NCBI GenBank assembly: GCA_905209435.1
Contig: CAJLTE010000003.1
Span: 32,074-96,073 of the forward strand
From: an uncultured Blautia sp.
GTDB lineage: Bacteria; Bacillota_A; Clostridia; Lachnospirales; Lachnospiraceae
DNA: 64,000 bases
Direction of reading: 5' to 3'
This document shows positions 51,306 through 60,857 of this stretch, one piece after another; position 1 is the first letter of the stretch; every line of letters begins with the position of its first letter. Under the pieces are notes generated by a model, which saw only the letters and a program-made list of their open reading frames with translations, was not told the origin of the DNA and made no database searches. Position numbers and translations under genes: made by a program.

Positions 51306-52007
51306 ATGAAGAAAGAAATGGAGAAAAAAACTACGGAAGTGGATATGCTTCGTGGTCCACTTGCAAAACAACTGTTATTATTTACTCTTCCTATTGCACT
51401 GAGCAGTATTCTGCAGCAGTTGTTCAATGCGGCAGATACATCAATTGTAGGATATTTTGGCAATGCGAATGCACTTGCGGCTGTGGGAACAAACGGAGAG
51501 ATTATGGCGCTGCCATTCTTAGGGCGCGTGGGGACAGCCGTTATCCATTTATTGCATTGACAGTTTCGGGAATTTTGAATGTAGTGTTGAATTTGATTCT
51601 GGTCGTGGTGTTTCATCTTGGCGTGGCAGGAGTGGCGATTGCCGGAAGTACGATTGCCATGAATTTTGAATATTTTGCATATTATGGAATTACTGCGTTT
51701 GGACAGACGGCGACGACTTTTACCAGTCAGAATTATGTGTATTTTATTTTTTGAACCTGTCTGCAGCTTTTATGAAATACCGGCAGGCGTTTTGCGTGGT
51801 ACGGGACATGCTATGTCACTGGTAGTCAGTACGATGGTGGGTACCTGTGTATTTCGTATTGTATGGATATGTACAGTTTTTCGTATATATTCATCATTGG
51901 CGATGCTGTATCATGCCTTTCCATTATCATGGGGGCTTACAATTATATTTGTTATGATCAGTTTTGATGTTGTAAAGCCTTTTAAGGGAGTTGCTATTCA
52001 GGAATAA
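51306..52007 (+). pseudogene. MATE-family efflux protein, multiply deleted
   Basis: Three blocks in successive frames match one MATE transporter. 51306-51510 gives MLRGPLAKQLLLFTLPIALSS...NAADTSIVGYFGN to GEIMAL. About 51535-51665 gives GDSRYPFIALTVSGILNVVLNLIL...AGVAIAGS, then AMNFEYFAYYGITAFGQTATTFTSQNY. About 51745-52007 gives EPVCSFYEIPAGVLRGTGHA...MLYHAFPLSWG. A full MATE is about 450 aa; roughly half is lost at three joins, with frameshifts. No functional transporter can be made. The start lacks a good RBS. Confidence 0.85.
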
Positions 52008-52245
52008 AATAAAATTCCAGATAAAAACAGGAATATTTGACATCTTTGTAACGGGGTGCTAGTATTTGAGTTAGAAATAACTAATTCATAATGCTGGCAC
52101 TTTATTTACGTGGCAGAAAATTATTGCAACATGTTTCCGTGATAAAAAACTCTTCTGGACAAGGGCGTAATGTAGTGAGAATTCTGCAGTCAGTATTATT
52201 TATTGTGCGATAATGAAAAATCGGATAATGGGAGAAATATGAATT

Positions 52246-53031
52246 ATGAAAGTATACGAATTTGGTGATAAAAGTAAACCTGGTATTATGTTGTTTCCAG
52301 GAACCTGCTGTTACTGGAAATCAAATTTCGGACATGTGCTGGAGAATCTGCAGGAGCATTTTTATACAATGGTTGTGAGCTATAGCGGGTTTGATGAAAC
52401 AGAAAACACAACTTTTATTTCTGAACTGGATGAAGTAGAGAAAGTTGAAGCATATATTAAGAATAAATTTGGTGGAAAGATTTTTGCTGCATATGGTTGT
52501 TCACTGGGGGGATCTTTGGTTTCTCTGCTGGTAGGCCGTCAGAATATTCATATTGACCATGCTATCATTGGTTCCAGTGATATGGATCAGGCACCGAAAT
52601 GGCTGGCCAAAATAGAAACTGCGATTATGATCCCGCTGTTTTATCCGTTTATTACAGGAAAAAGTGACTGTTTTCTGAGAAGAAAAATGGATAAGAGATT
52701 GCAGCAGGGTGGAGAAAGTGCAGAACATACGAAAAAATTTCTGGAAATCATGGGTGTGGGAAGTGGAATTGACCTTTCATTCATTTCAAAAGAATCCATG
52801 AAAAATCAATTTTGTACGGACCTGTATACGAAAGTCGGTGAGAAAATCCAGGTACCGGGAACAACGATACATGTTTTTTATGCGAAAAAAATGGGAGAAA
52901 AATATCTGGATCGTTATTTAAAACATTTCGCAGATCCGGATATCCATGAATTTGATCTGCAGCATGAGCAGTTGTTGCTGGATGCAGACCGCTGGACGGA
53001 AGAAGTTTGCAGGACCTGTGGAATTTACTAA
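52246..53031 (+). CDS. Alpha/beta-hydrolase-fold protein
   Basis: 261 aa behind GGGAGAAAT. The nucleophile elbow is YGCSLGGSLV (about residues 86-95); the His is probably in FDLQHEQLLLDADRW near the C-terminus. The N-terminal strand GIMLFPGTCCYWKSNF holds the oxyanion loop. It is a soluble, single-gene serine hydrolase of unknown substrate. The preceding 52008-52245 gap is AT-rich and without a gene. Confidence 0.85.
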   Translation: MKVYEFGDKSKPGIMLFPGTCCYWKSNFGHVLENLQEHFYTMVVSYSGFDETENTTFISELDEVEKVEAYIKNKFGGKIFAAYGCSLGGSLVSLLVGRQNIHIDHAIIGSSDMDQAPKWLAKIETAIMIPLFYPFITGKSDCFLRRKMDKRLQQGGESAEHTKKFLEIMGVGSGIDLSFISKESMKNQFCTDLYTKVGEKIQVPGTTIHVFYAKKMGEKYLDRYLKHFADPDIHEFDLQHEQLLLDADRWTEEVCRTCGIY

Positions 53032-53494
53032 AAATAGAAGATTGTCACTACGATAACCGAATTCGGGCAAAATATACCGCAAAGTGGGGCGTGCAGATTG
53101 TGGGAATGATTTTTCAAACACACGAGAAACAATCGTGCTTTTGAAGAAATGGTAACGAATGCCAGAAAGCGGCTGGCAGATGATGAATTTGAAGCATCTG
53201 GGAAAATGCTGTTAAGTTAAGTAAGAGTGCGGATCATTATCTGACAGTTGAGGATGCGGTTATATTTGGCGGGATTATGATGGAAAAATTAGAGTTGGTA
53301 TCTGAATAAACTACGGAGCAGTTATTTGGTTGTGAGCAAGTAGTGAAACGGATGATTTTGTCCGCTTGACAGGAAAAGTCTCTGTACTGGCCTCAGGGAG
53401 CGAAATTTCTTTGTGTTAGCGGACTTTCCATAGAGGAGAACAGGCGCGAGTCACAAATCTGATTTGGAAAAGATTTATGATTTGCACCTGATTT
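53032..53494. other. Eroded 460-bp gap with short coding remnants
   Basis: No complete gene. Two short relic frames are visible on the plus strand: one ending NARKRLADDEFEASGKMLLS with a stop at 53218-53220, and SADHYLTVEDAVIFGGIMM through ELVSE (53226-53309). They may belong to one broken gene. I cannot name the family. The rest shows no repeat or RNA motif that I recognise. Confidence 0.45.
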
Positions 53495-54427
53495 TTATAC
53501 TATCATCTGGAATAACATTACCATAAGCGGCATTGTGATGATAGAGAACAGTGTGGTTACAACATTGATCGCGCTTGCGTATCGCGAGTCATTTCCGTAC
53601 ACCTGGCACATTTGTGTTACTGTGGAAGCAGATGGTGTAATGACCGCCAGGAAAACGATCAGCATGATCTGATTTCCGTCTGCAGAAAGAGATGCCAGAT
53701 GACTGAATTTCAGAAGTATCAGTGATAATAAAGGCACTGCGATCAGACGCAGGAACGAAATAAAATATACTCTTTTATTTGCAAAAATCTGTTTCAGATT
53801 CATGCCTGCGAAAAGCATACCTGTTACGAACATGCTTGCAGGTCCGATCATACTGCCGACTGCACTGAGGGTATTTCCGATGATCTCAGGCAGGCGGATG
53901 CGGGTAAAGAAGAGTACAATACCGATAAAAATCGAAATCATATTGATGTTTAATACAATCTTTTTCCAGTCGTAAGACGGCTCACGGCTGAGAATCTTTT
54001 TGCAGTGTGTCCAGAGAAAAATGAGCTGTACACTCATGAAAACACATCCATACAGTACCCATTTCTGTCCTAAAATAAATGTCACGATCGGTACGATCAG
54101 ATTTCCGGAATTGGAGTAGTAAACAGAAGCGATTTCTACCTCATTTAAATGTAGAAGCTTTCCAAAGGCTGAAATAATGATCAGAAGGATTATCTGAAGC
54201 ATGACAGAGGCTGCGAGAGCAATGAGCAGGCCCTTGACTGTATCCATGGTGTAATCTACCTGAAATGCGTTGATGATCACGCAGGGAATGATCAGATAAA
54301 GGACTATTTTTGATAAAACTTTACTGTCATCATCTTTTAAAAGACCTGTTTTTACGATTAAAAATCCCATGAAGATCATAAGAAAAAGTTCTGCGATCTG
54401 CTCCATGAGAAGGATACTGATATGCAT
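53495..54427 (-). CDS. AEC (auxin efflux carrier)-family transporter, copy 1
   Basis: 310 aa behind GGAGATG. There are ten hydrophobic segments in two halves of five, with LFLMIFMGFLIVKTGLL at the start, the unwound-helix region IIPCVIINAFQ (about 45-55) and AVITPSASTVTQMCQVYG near the end. AEC carriers move malate or other carboxylates and small organics. Divergent from a second AEC gene (54684) over a 256-bp spacer; the two are only distantly similar. Confidence 0.92.
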   Translation of the reverse strand: MHISILLMEQIAELFLMIFMGFLIVKTGLLKDDDSKVLSKIVLYLIIPCVIINAFQVDYTMDTVKGLLIALAASVMLQIILLIIISAFGKLLHLNEVEIASVYYSNSGNLIVPIVTFILGQKWVLYGCVFMSVQLIFLWTHCKKILSREPSYDWKKIVLNINMISIFIGIVLFFTRIRLPEIIGNTLSAVGSMIGPASMFVTGMLFAGMNLKQIFANKRVYFISFLRLIAVPLLSLILLKFSHLASLSADGNQIMLIVFLAVITPSASTVTQMCQVYGNDSRYASAINVVTTLFSIITMPLMVMLFQMIV

Positions 54428-54683
54428 AAAATCATCTCCTGTCAGTTTCGTTTATGTTCTGCTGAATGTTCGCAATCATTATAAAACATAGATGGATTGA
54501 GCACAAGAAAAAACCAAAGCTATATGAGGAAAATATTGTTACATGAGGTTTATCGGGCAAAAAAATCCAGTAAAAAAGAGTAAGATTGGCATTTCTTTAT
54601 TTTCATAAACTGCTATAATTAGAAAAGAAAAAAGGCGAAATACAGCAGATGAAATAGCCTTGAGGAAAGGGAGAAGAAAGAAT

Positions 54684-55616
54684 ATGGAAATCCTGGAGAT
54701 TATTTTACCGGTATTGGTTATGGTCATATTAGGAATGGCGTGCAGAAAAGGAAAATTGCTGACACAGAGCGGCATTGATAATATGAAGATTTTGGTGACT
54801 AATATTATGCTTCCGGTTGCAATTTTTCATGCGTTGGCAACTGCGGAATATAGCAGAAAAACAGGAATCCTGGTATTGATCATGCTTGTGATGCTGGTGA
54901 TCTCATTTGGAATCGGATTTTTGCTGAAGGCGTTTATGGAAGAGACGTATAGAAAATATCTTCCGTTTATGGTCTGTGTTTATGAAGGAGGAATGATGGC
55001 ATATCCTCTATACACCAGTTTATGCGGCAATGAAAATCTGTCCCAGATCGCAGTACTTGATATTGCAGGATTACTTTTTGGATTCAGCATCTATATGGGA
55101 ATGCTGGGGCAAACTGAAAACGGAGAGAAATTTAACATAAAGAATTTGTTTTTCAGTGCATTGAAAACACCTGCATTTGTGGCAAGTGTTCTTGGAATTA
55201 TTGCCGGGTTATCCGGTGTTATTAACAGACTGATCGCAGGATCGCTTGGTGGAACTTATCTGAGTGTGGAAAATATTTTGACAGTATCTGTTTCTTCTAT
55301 TATTCTTCTGACTGTAGGATATAGCATAGAACTGACACCGGAACTGATAAAACCATGTATTAAGACAATTATCATGCGCGTGTGCCTGCAGGCGGTTATG
55401 ATGGCAGGTGTTCTGATGGCTGTGAAGTACTTTGTGGGAAGTTCCAGACTTCTGAATCTGGCAGTGATCATGTACATGTCAGCACCGGCTACTTTTAGTC
55501 TTCAGACGTTTTTGAAGAAGAAAGAGAGCAGTGCGTATGCATCCACGACCAATTCACTTTACTGTATTGTTTCTATTTTGGTTTATATAATAGCGGCAGT
55601 TTTTTCGCTGCAGTAA
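54684..55616 (+). CDS. AEC-family transporter, copy 2
   Basis: 310 aa from the ATG at 54684, behind AAAGGGAGAAG. Two five-helix halves; ILPVLVMVILGMACRKGKLL at the start, TNIMLPVAIFHALATAEY for the first crossover helix and YMSAPATFSLQTFLKKKE for the second. Substrate unknown; opposite polarity to copy 1 suggests separate control. Confidence 0.9.
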   Translation: MEILEIILPVLVMVILGMACRKGKLLTQSGIDNMKILVTNIMLPVAIFHALATAEYSRKTGILVLIMLVMLVISFGIGFLLKAFMEETYRKYLPFMVCVYEGGMMAYPLYTSLCGNENLSQIAVLDIAGLLFGFSIYMGMLGQTENGEKFNIKNLFFSALKTPAFVASVLGIIAGLSGVINRLIAGSLGGTYLSVENILTVSVSSIILLTVGYSIELTPELIKPCIKTIIMRVCLQAVMMAGVLMAVKYFVGSSRLLNLAVIMYMSAPATFSLQTFLKKKESSAYASTTNSLYCIVSILVYIIAAVFSLQ

Positions 55617-55724
55617 TAGAAAAGAAAAGCAGATAAATATCAGGAACCCTGTGATAAATTAGTATATTATGTTGTTTGTAATCAGATGACAGGTCTGATT
55701 GAATGATTTTTTTCAAAAAAGCCG

Positions 55725-55753
55725 TTGAATTAAATTTTCAACTATATTATAAT
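55725..55753 (+). promoter_or_regulatory. Promoter of the T-box/thrS unit
   Basis: TTGAAT (55725-55730), 17-bp spacer, TATAAT (55748-55753). Confidence 0.8.
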
Positions 55754-55759
55754 GGGTTA

Positions 55760-56012
55760 AGCAAAAATGAAGAGTACCCATAAAAGCGTTGATGAAGAAA
55801 GTAGTGCAGTCAGGTTCTGACAGAGAGAGAAACATTTGCTGGAAGTTTCTTGAGAACGGATTACATGAAGACCACTTCGAAGCTGTGCGCAGAAGGATGG
55901 ATTCCGAAGCGTTACCGTATTGCCCCGTTATCGGCTGTAAGAGTAAAAAATTAAGGTGGAACCGTGTGCAAGCACCCTTAGATCATGTATAAATCTATGG
56001 GTGCTTTTTTCA
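55760..56012 (+). ncRNA. T-box riboswitch (tRNA-Thr-responsive) with terminator
   Basis: The T-box sequence AAGGTGGAACCGTG is at 55953-55966, giving the antiterminator bulge that pairs with the tRNA NCCA end. The terminator AGCACCCTTAGAT / ATCTATGGGTGCT (55971-56005) ends in TTTTTT. Stem I occupies about 55780-55910; an ACC (Thr) triplet followed by A at 55871-55873 is a candidate specifier. thrS follows. A 67-aa frame inside the RNA is not a gene. Confidence 0.93.
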
Positions 56013-56094
56013 TTCTATAGCAAGTCAGAGACAAAATATCTTTTGACCCTGACATCATTTCATGAAAACATAAAAATTAAAAAGGAGAATACAA

Positions 56095-57870
56095 ATGGTA
56101 AATTTCAAAGAAAATGAGCAGTTAAACACACTCAATCATTCTTGCGCCCATGTCATGGCACAGGCAATTAAGCATCTTTATCCAAATGCCAAATTCTGGG
56201 TAGGACCTGTTGTAGCAGAGGGATTCTACTATGATATTGATCTTGGCGATGATGTTATCCGTGATGAAGATATCGAAAAGATTACAAAGGAAATGAAAAA
56301 AGTTGTTAAATCCGGCAAAAAGATCATTCGCCGTGAAGTTTCCAAGGAAGAAGCTCTGGAAATGTTCAAAGATGATCCTTACAAACTGGACTTAATTGAC
56401 GATCTTGATGATGGCAATATCACAGTTTACGATCAGGGTGATTTTACAGACCTCTGTCGTGGACCTCATGTAGATAATGTAAAATTATGTAAACACTTCA
56501 AACTGATCCGTCATTCCGGTGCTTACTGGAAAGGTGACAGCAAGAATAAAATGCTTCAGCGTATTTATGGTGTATGTTTCCCGACACAGGAAGAGCTGGA
56601 TGCACACTTACAGTTATTAGAGGAAGCCAAAGAAAGAGATCACAGAAAGATCGGTAAAGATATGAACCTGTTTATGGTAGACGATCTTGTTGGACGTGGT
56701 CTTCCAATGTTCCTTCCAAAAGGTTATACAATCTGGCAGGAGCTGGAAAACTACATCAAGGATAAAGAAAGAAAACTGGGATATCTCCATGTTATGACTC
56801 CTTGTGTTGGTACTGTAAATCTTTACAAGACTTCCGGACATTGGGATCACTATAAAGAGAACATGTTCCCACCTATGGAAATGGAAGGAGAATCCTTTGT
56901 CCTCAGACCAATGAACTGTCCGCATCATATGATGATCTATGCAAACAGAAGACATTCCTACAAAGACCTGCCGATCCGTATCGGTGAGATTGCTCATGAC
57001 TTCCGTTATGAGAGCAGCGGTACATTAAAAGGTATCGAACGTGGCCGTCATTTCTGCCAGAATGATGCCCATCTGTTTGTAACACCAGAGCAGATCAAGG
57101 ATGAATTTACAAAAGTTGTCAGATTAATTTTTGATACTTATAAAGATTTCGGTATTACCAATTATCGTTGTGTTCTTTCTCTTCGTGATCCTGAGAACAA
57201 AGAAAAATATCATGATGACGATGAGATGTGGAATACAGCAGAAGATGCACTGCGTCATGTTTTAAATGATATCGGAATTGAATACACAGAAGAAATCGGT
57301 GAAGCTGCATTCTATGGTCCGAAACTGGATGTAAATGTTCAGCCGGCTATCGGTAATGAGATCACTCTTTCTACCTGCCAGTTAGACTTCTGTCTGCCAT
57401 CTAAATTCAACCTGTATTACATTGACAGCAATGGCGAAAAGAAGACACCGGTTGTACTGCATCGTGCTATTCTGGGATCTCTGGATCGTTTCATGGCTTA
57501 TATCCTGGAAGAGACAAAGGGAAATCTGCCAACATGGCTTGCTCCTGTTCAGGTTCGCGTTATCCCGGTTAAAACAGATGACGATGGATTAAATGCTTAT
57601 GCGAAAGAAATCGTTGATGCATTAGAGGCAGCTGATGTTCGCGTTGAGCTTGATGACCGTTCCGAAAAACTTGGTTACCGTATGCGTGATGGTCAGGTAC
57701 AGAAAGTACCTTATCTGCTGGTTGTTGGATTTAATGAAAAAGATAATCGCAGCGTTTCTTTCCGTCTCCATGGAGAAAAAGAAACAAATGTGCTTCCACT
57801 GGATGAGTTTGTAGAAGCAATCAAGAAGGAGATTGTTGAAAAATCAAGAGAACATATTTCTGTGAAATAA
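56095..57870 (+). CDS. thrS: Threonyl-tRNA synthetase, lacking the TGS domain
   Basis: 591 aa behind AAAAGGAG. The protein begins directly with the editing (SAD-containing) region: LNHSCAHVMAQAIKHLYP with the HxxxH motif. Catalytic class II motifs follow, with zinc ligands Cys in PMNCPHHM, His in NDAHLFV and His in VVLHRAILGS. The C-terminal anticodon-binding domain reads WLAPVQVRVIPVK. The N-terminal TGS domain of the E. coli enzyme is absent, as in many Lachnospiraceae. Expression is controlled by the T-box. Confidence 0.97.
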   Translation: MVNFKENEQLNTLNHSCAHVMAQAIKHLYPNAKFWVGPVVAEGFYYDIDLGDDVIRDEDIEKITKEMKKVVKSGKKIIRREVSKEEALEMFKDDPYKLDLIDDLDDGNITVYDQGDFTDLCRGPHVDNVKLCKHFKLIRHSGAYWKGDSKNKMLQRIYGVCFPTQEELDAHLQLLEEAKERDHRKIGKDMNLFMVDDLVGRGLPMFLPKGYTIWQELENYIKDKERKLGYLHVMTPCVGTVNLYKTSGHWDHYKENMFPPMEMEGESFVLRPMNCPHHMMIYANRRHSYKDLPIRIGEIAHDFRYESSGTLKGIERGRHFCQNDAHLFVTPEQIKDEFTKVVRLIFDTYKDFGITNYRCVLSLRDPENKEKYHDDDEMWNTAEDALRHVLNDIGIEYTEEIGEAAFYGPKLDVNVQPAIGNEITLSTCQLDFCLPSKFNLYYIDSNGEKKTPVVLHRAILGSLDRFMAYILEETKGNLPTWLAPVQVRVIPVKTDDDGLNAYAKEIVDALEAADVRVELDDRSEKLGYRMRDGQVQKVPYLLVVGFNEKDNRSVSFRLHGEKETNVLPLDEFVEAIKKEIVEKSREHISVK

Positions 57871-57889
57871 TATGTGTTAAATAAAAAAT

Positions 57890-57939
57890 GCCTGTCCTAT
57901 GGTTATTGTTTGAAATCATAGAACAGGCGTTTATTTTTT
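57890..57939 (+). terminator. Terminator after thrS
   Basis: GCCTGTCCTATG (57890-57901) pairs with CATAGAACAGGC (57917-57928, one internal mismatch), then TTTATTTTTT. Confidence 0.85.
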
Positions 57940-58095
57940 GCTTCCTTTGACTTGGGGGGGTCTTGTGTTATATCGTCATACCAGTGTTTACAAACTTTGA
58001 TAAGGGCAAATACAAGGGCAAACAAAATCTATAAAACAGTATAACACAAAATAAAAGTGACATGGTGAACTGATTGAAAAGTTTTACATTTTAGA

Positions 58096-58908
58096 TTAGA
58101 TATTCAGCTGTCTCTGGAAATTCATATTATTTTTATTTCCGTTTGTATTATTATACAGATCCAGTTGGAATACACAGCGGTCGGCACGGGTGATAGACGT
58201 TGTGTATTCATAAATAAATCCGGATTGCAGATTGGAAAGTCTGCTGATTTTATAACCGGCGATTCCAGGTTTGCAGTTCAAAAGAGCTGCATTTTTTTTA
58301 TTTATAACGATTGCTTCGATGGACTCGTTTGCGTGATAAAGTTCCAGATGATATTCATTGCTCAGAATATTATAGAGCGAACCATTGCTGAAATCGTATT
58401 TTTCAATTCCTTCACAGAGATAGTAAGGAATATAAGTATCTTCAACTAGAAGAGGTTCTTTGTCTGCACATCGTATACGAACCAGATGAAAGACTTTTTG
58501 CTGTCCGGCAGGAAAGCGAAGCGCATTTATAATTTTATCCGGGATTTTATCAGTTACTTCTTTTGTAAGGACTTCAGAATTTGGTGTGTAGCCCAGGTTT
58601 TTCATATTTTCTGTAAAATTATACAGATGATTAATTGGTCTGGTGAACTTCTTGTCTGCAACGAACGATCCTTTTCCTCGATGTCTTACGATCAGACCTT
58701 CGTCTACCAGACAGTTGAGTGCCTGTCGGACAGTTGTACGGCTGACACCTAAAATTGCACATAGTTCATTTTCTGCGATCATAGGATCTCCCGGTTTTAA
58801 TACTTCTGCCTGTATCTGGATTTTAAAATAAGATGCAAGCTGCATATAATAGGGGATGCCTGTATCACTGGAGAAATGAAAGGTTTCTTTGAAATATTTT
58901 TCATCCAT
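58096..58908 (-). CDS. GntR-family regulator with UTRA ligand domain (HutC type)
   Basis: 270 aa from the ATG complementary to 58906-58908, eight bases after GAGGGA. The GntR winged HTH covers about residues 20-85 (IQAEVLKPGDPMIAENELCAILGVSRTTVRQALNCLVDEGLIVRHRGKGSFVA). The UTRA domain follows (residues about 105-245), binding a sugar phosphate or similar ligand. Divergent from a DeoC-like aldolase gene; a palindromic 20-bp site occurs once near each gene start, so it likely represses both. Confidence 0.93.
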   Translation of the reverse strand: MDEKYFKETFHFSSDTGIPYYMQLASYFKIQIQAEVLKPGDPMIAENELCAILGVSRTTVRQALNCLVDEGLIVRHRGKGSFVADKKFTRPINHLYNFTENMKNLGYTPNSEVLTKEVTDKIPDKIINALRFPAGQQKVFHLVRIRCADKEPLLVEDTYIPYYLCEGIEKYDFSNGSLYNILSNEYHLELYHANESIEAIVINKKNAALLNCKPGIAGYKISRLSNLQSGFIYEYTTSITRADRCVFQLDLYNNTNGNKNNMNFQRQLNI

Positions 58909-58958
58909 AATCATTTTCCCTCGTATCGTATTATTTAAAAAAATATAGGATAATAAAT

Positions 58959-58978
58959 GTTACATACATTTGTCACAT
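58959..58978. promoter_or_regulatory. GntR operator, site 1
   Basis: TGTTACATACATTTGTCACA is an imperfect palindrome matching site 2 at 59120. It lies upstream of the gntR start. Confidence 0.7.
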
Positions 58979-59085
58979 AATAAGCTTATCATAGCATACT
59001 AAAAATCATAAATCAAGCAAATGTAGAAGAGAAGCCTACAAAATATAAGAAGAAAAGGATAACTAAAACAAATAATATAAAAGTG

Positions 59086-59139
59086 TTGACAATAAAATAA
59101 AAGAATGATATATATTAAATGTATCATACATATGTAACA
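59086..59139 (+). promoter_or_regulatory. Promoter and GntR operator (site 2) of the aldolase operon
   Basis: TTGACA (59086-59091), 17-bp spacer, TATATA (59109-59114), then TGTATCATACATATGTAACA (59120-59139) at the expected transcription start. The operator position would block initiation. Confidence 0.78.
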
Positions 59140-59161
59140 AATAAAAAACGGAGGTAGAATC

Positions 59162-59875
59162 ATGAAAAAACTGACAAAAAAAGCAAACGAAATGACATTA
59201 AAGGAACTTGCATCTTACATCGATTATTCGGTATTGAAACCGGAATTTACAGAAGAACAGATCATAGAACTTACAAAGGACGGAGTGAAATTGGGATGTG
59301 CCACCATTTGTATCAATCCAGGGTATATGGATCTGTGTGAACCATATGTAAAGGGAAGCGAAACGATGCTTTGTCCGGTATGCGATTTCCCATTTGGAAC
59401 AAGTTCAACAGAATCAAAAGTAAAGCAGATTGAAATCGTAGCAAAATACGATACAGTAAAAGAAGTAGATATTGTGGCAAACTTTGGATGGATCCGTGGC
59501 GGACAGTATGATAAGGTGACAGAAGATCTGGAGAAATGTGTGGAAGCTGCACATAAATATGGAAGAGAGATCAAGGTTATCTTTGAAACGGATGCACTGA
59601 ATGAAGAACAGATCAGAAAGACTTGCCATTGTTGTATTGAAGCAGGAGCAGACTTTGTAAAGACAAGCACAGGTTTCCTGACTGGATTTGAAGCACACGG
59701 GGCAACACCAGAGGTTATCAGGATCATGATGGAAGAAGTAGGAGACAAATGTAAAGTAAAAGGAAGCGGATGCATTCGTACAAGAGAACATTTCCTTCAG
59801 CTGATCGATATGGGAATCGACAGAATGGGCGTGGGATACAGATCAGTACCTGTAGTACTTGACTTGAACAGATAG
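59162..59875 (+). CDS. deoC: Deoxyribose-phosphate aldolase (DeoC/LacD-like)
   Basis: 237 aa behind GGAGGTAG. A class I aldolase TIM barrel: Schiff-base K167 in FVKTSTGF, K200 in KVKGSGCIRT, and the VDIVANFGWIRGG strand with the conserved Asp. It begins YIDYSVLKPEFTEEQI, the DeoC N-terminus with D/YxT/SxLKP. DeoC splits deoxyribose-5-phosphate to acetaldehyde and glyceraldehyde-3-phosphate. Context (UTRA regulator, GH31, no nucleoside phosphorylase) raises the chance of a different sugar-phosphate substrate. Confidence 0.88.
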   Translation: MKKLTKKANEMTLKELASYIDYSVLKPEFTEEQIIELTKDGVKLGCATICINPGYMDLCEPYVKGSETMLCPVCDFPFGTSSTESKVKQIEIVAKYDTVKEVDIVANFGWIRGGQYDKVTEDLEKCVEAAHKYGREIKVIFETDALNEEQIRKTCHCCIEAGADFVKTSTGFLTGFEAHGATPEVIRIMMEEVGDKCKVKGSGCIRTREHFLQLIDMGIDRMGVGYRSVPVVLDLNR

Positions 59876-59941
59876 TTATAAAAATTCGGGTTTTGTTTAC
59901 GGACAGCTACAAGGGAAAACAAACAGAGAAGGTGAGCTAAA

Positions 59942-60730
59942 ATGAAAAAAGAGGAAATCGCCGAAAAAATGAATATTCTCGGCACCTTCCTTGGAAAGCG
60001 GGATATTCCGGAGCTTTCCAGAGAAGCACTTGAAGCAAAATATGGATTTTCACAGGCAGATGTGATGGTACTTTTTGGAGGAAGCATTCTGTGCGGTGGG
60101 GATGTTCTTGCCGAAGCAATGAAAAATGAGATAGCGAAAAAGTATATTATTGTAGGTGGTGCAGGACATACGACAGAAGCACTTCGCCAGAAAATGCACC
60201 ATGCATTTCCTGAGATTGAAACGAATGGGCTTCTGGAGTCAGACGTATTTGAACAGTATCTGGAGAAAAGATACAGCCTTCATGCAGACTATCTGGAAAG
60301 GAAGTCGACAAACTGTGGAAATAATATCACCTATATGAAAGAGCTGATCGAAGAAGAGGGGATTGCCTGCCGGACGATGATTCTCTCACAGGATGCAACG
60401 ATGCAGCACCGGATGGAGGCCAGTGTGAAGAAATATATGCCGGGCGTTCAGGTGATCAATTATGCGGTTTATGATGCAAAGGTTGTGGTTAGAAATGGTG
60501 AGCTCACCTATGAAAAAGAAATCTGGGGAATGTGGGATATTGACCGGTATCTGACACTTCTTCTGGGAGATATGCAACGATTATCTGATAACAAAGATGG
60601 ATATGGTCCGGAAGGAAAAGGATATATCGTGCATGTGGATGTGCCGGATGAAGTAGAAAAGGCATTTATGGATCTGAGGAAGGAGTTTGGGGATAAGGTG
60701 CGGGTGGCAAATCCGGAGTATGCGGGATAA
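59942..60730 (+). CDS. YdcF/ElyC-SanA-family (DUF218) protein
   Basis: 262 aa behind GAAGGTGAG. The DUF218 core is seen as VMVLFGGSILCGGDVLAEAM (about 40-59), YIIVGGAGHTTEAL, the SADxxxxxS..T..N block as ERKSTNCGNNITYMKEL, and MILSQDATMQHRMEAS. There is no membrane anchor, as in the cytoplasmic YdcF type, which binds SAM-like or nucleotide ligands. Function is unsettled. 66 bp after deoC, likely the same operon. Confidence 0.88.
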   Translation: MKKEEIAEKMNILGTFLGKRDIPELSREALEAKYGFSQADVMVLFGGSILCGGDVLAEAMKNEIAKKYIIVGGAGHTTEALRQKMHHAFPEIETNGLLESDVFEQYLEKRYSLHADYLERKSTNCGNNITYMKELIEEEGIACRTMILSQDATMQHRMEASVKKYMPGVQVINYAVYDAKVVVRNGELTYEKEIWGMWDIDRYLTLLLGDMQRLSDNKDGYGPEGKGYIVHVDVPDEVEKAFMDLRKEFGDKVRVANPEYAG

Positions 60731-60763
60731 AATAAATTGATTGAAACAAATTACAAAAAATAT

Positions 60764-60814
60764 TGTAACTATTCCGTAGCAACTGTCGTAACTGTGAAAA
60801 GTACTGAACAGTTA
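60764..60814. repeat. Dispersed palindromic repeat, copy 3 (long)
   Basis: GTAACTATTCCGTAGCAAC (left) and GTAACTGTGAAAAGTACTG then AACAGTTAC (right, to 60814). It shares the left arm with 35323 and 34066, and the right half with 35356-35370 and 38833-38847. Lies between ydcF and the GH31 gene. Confidence 0.65.
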
Positions 60815-60857
60815 CGAAATTAAAAAAATACAAATAGTAAAGGGAGGTTTATACAAA

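Noticed and set aside
55789..55992. 67-aa frame upstream of thrS
   Set aside because: It is inside the T-box RNA; the T-box motif and terminator account for the bases.
59224..59775. 183-aa minus-strand frame opposite deoC
   Set aside because: Shadow of a conserved plus-strand gene; no family features and no RBS.
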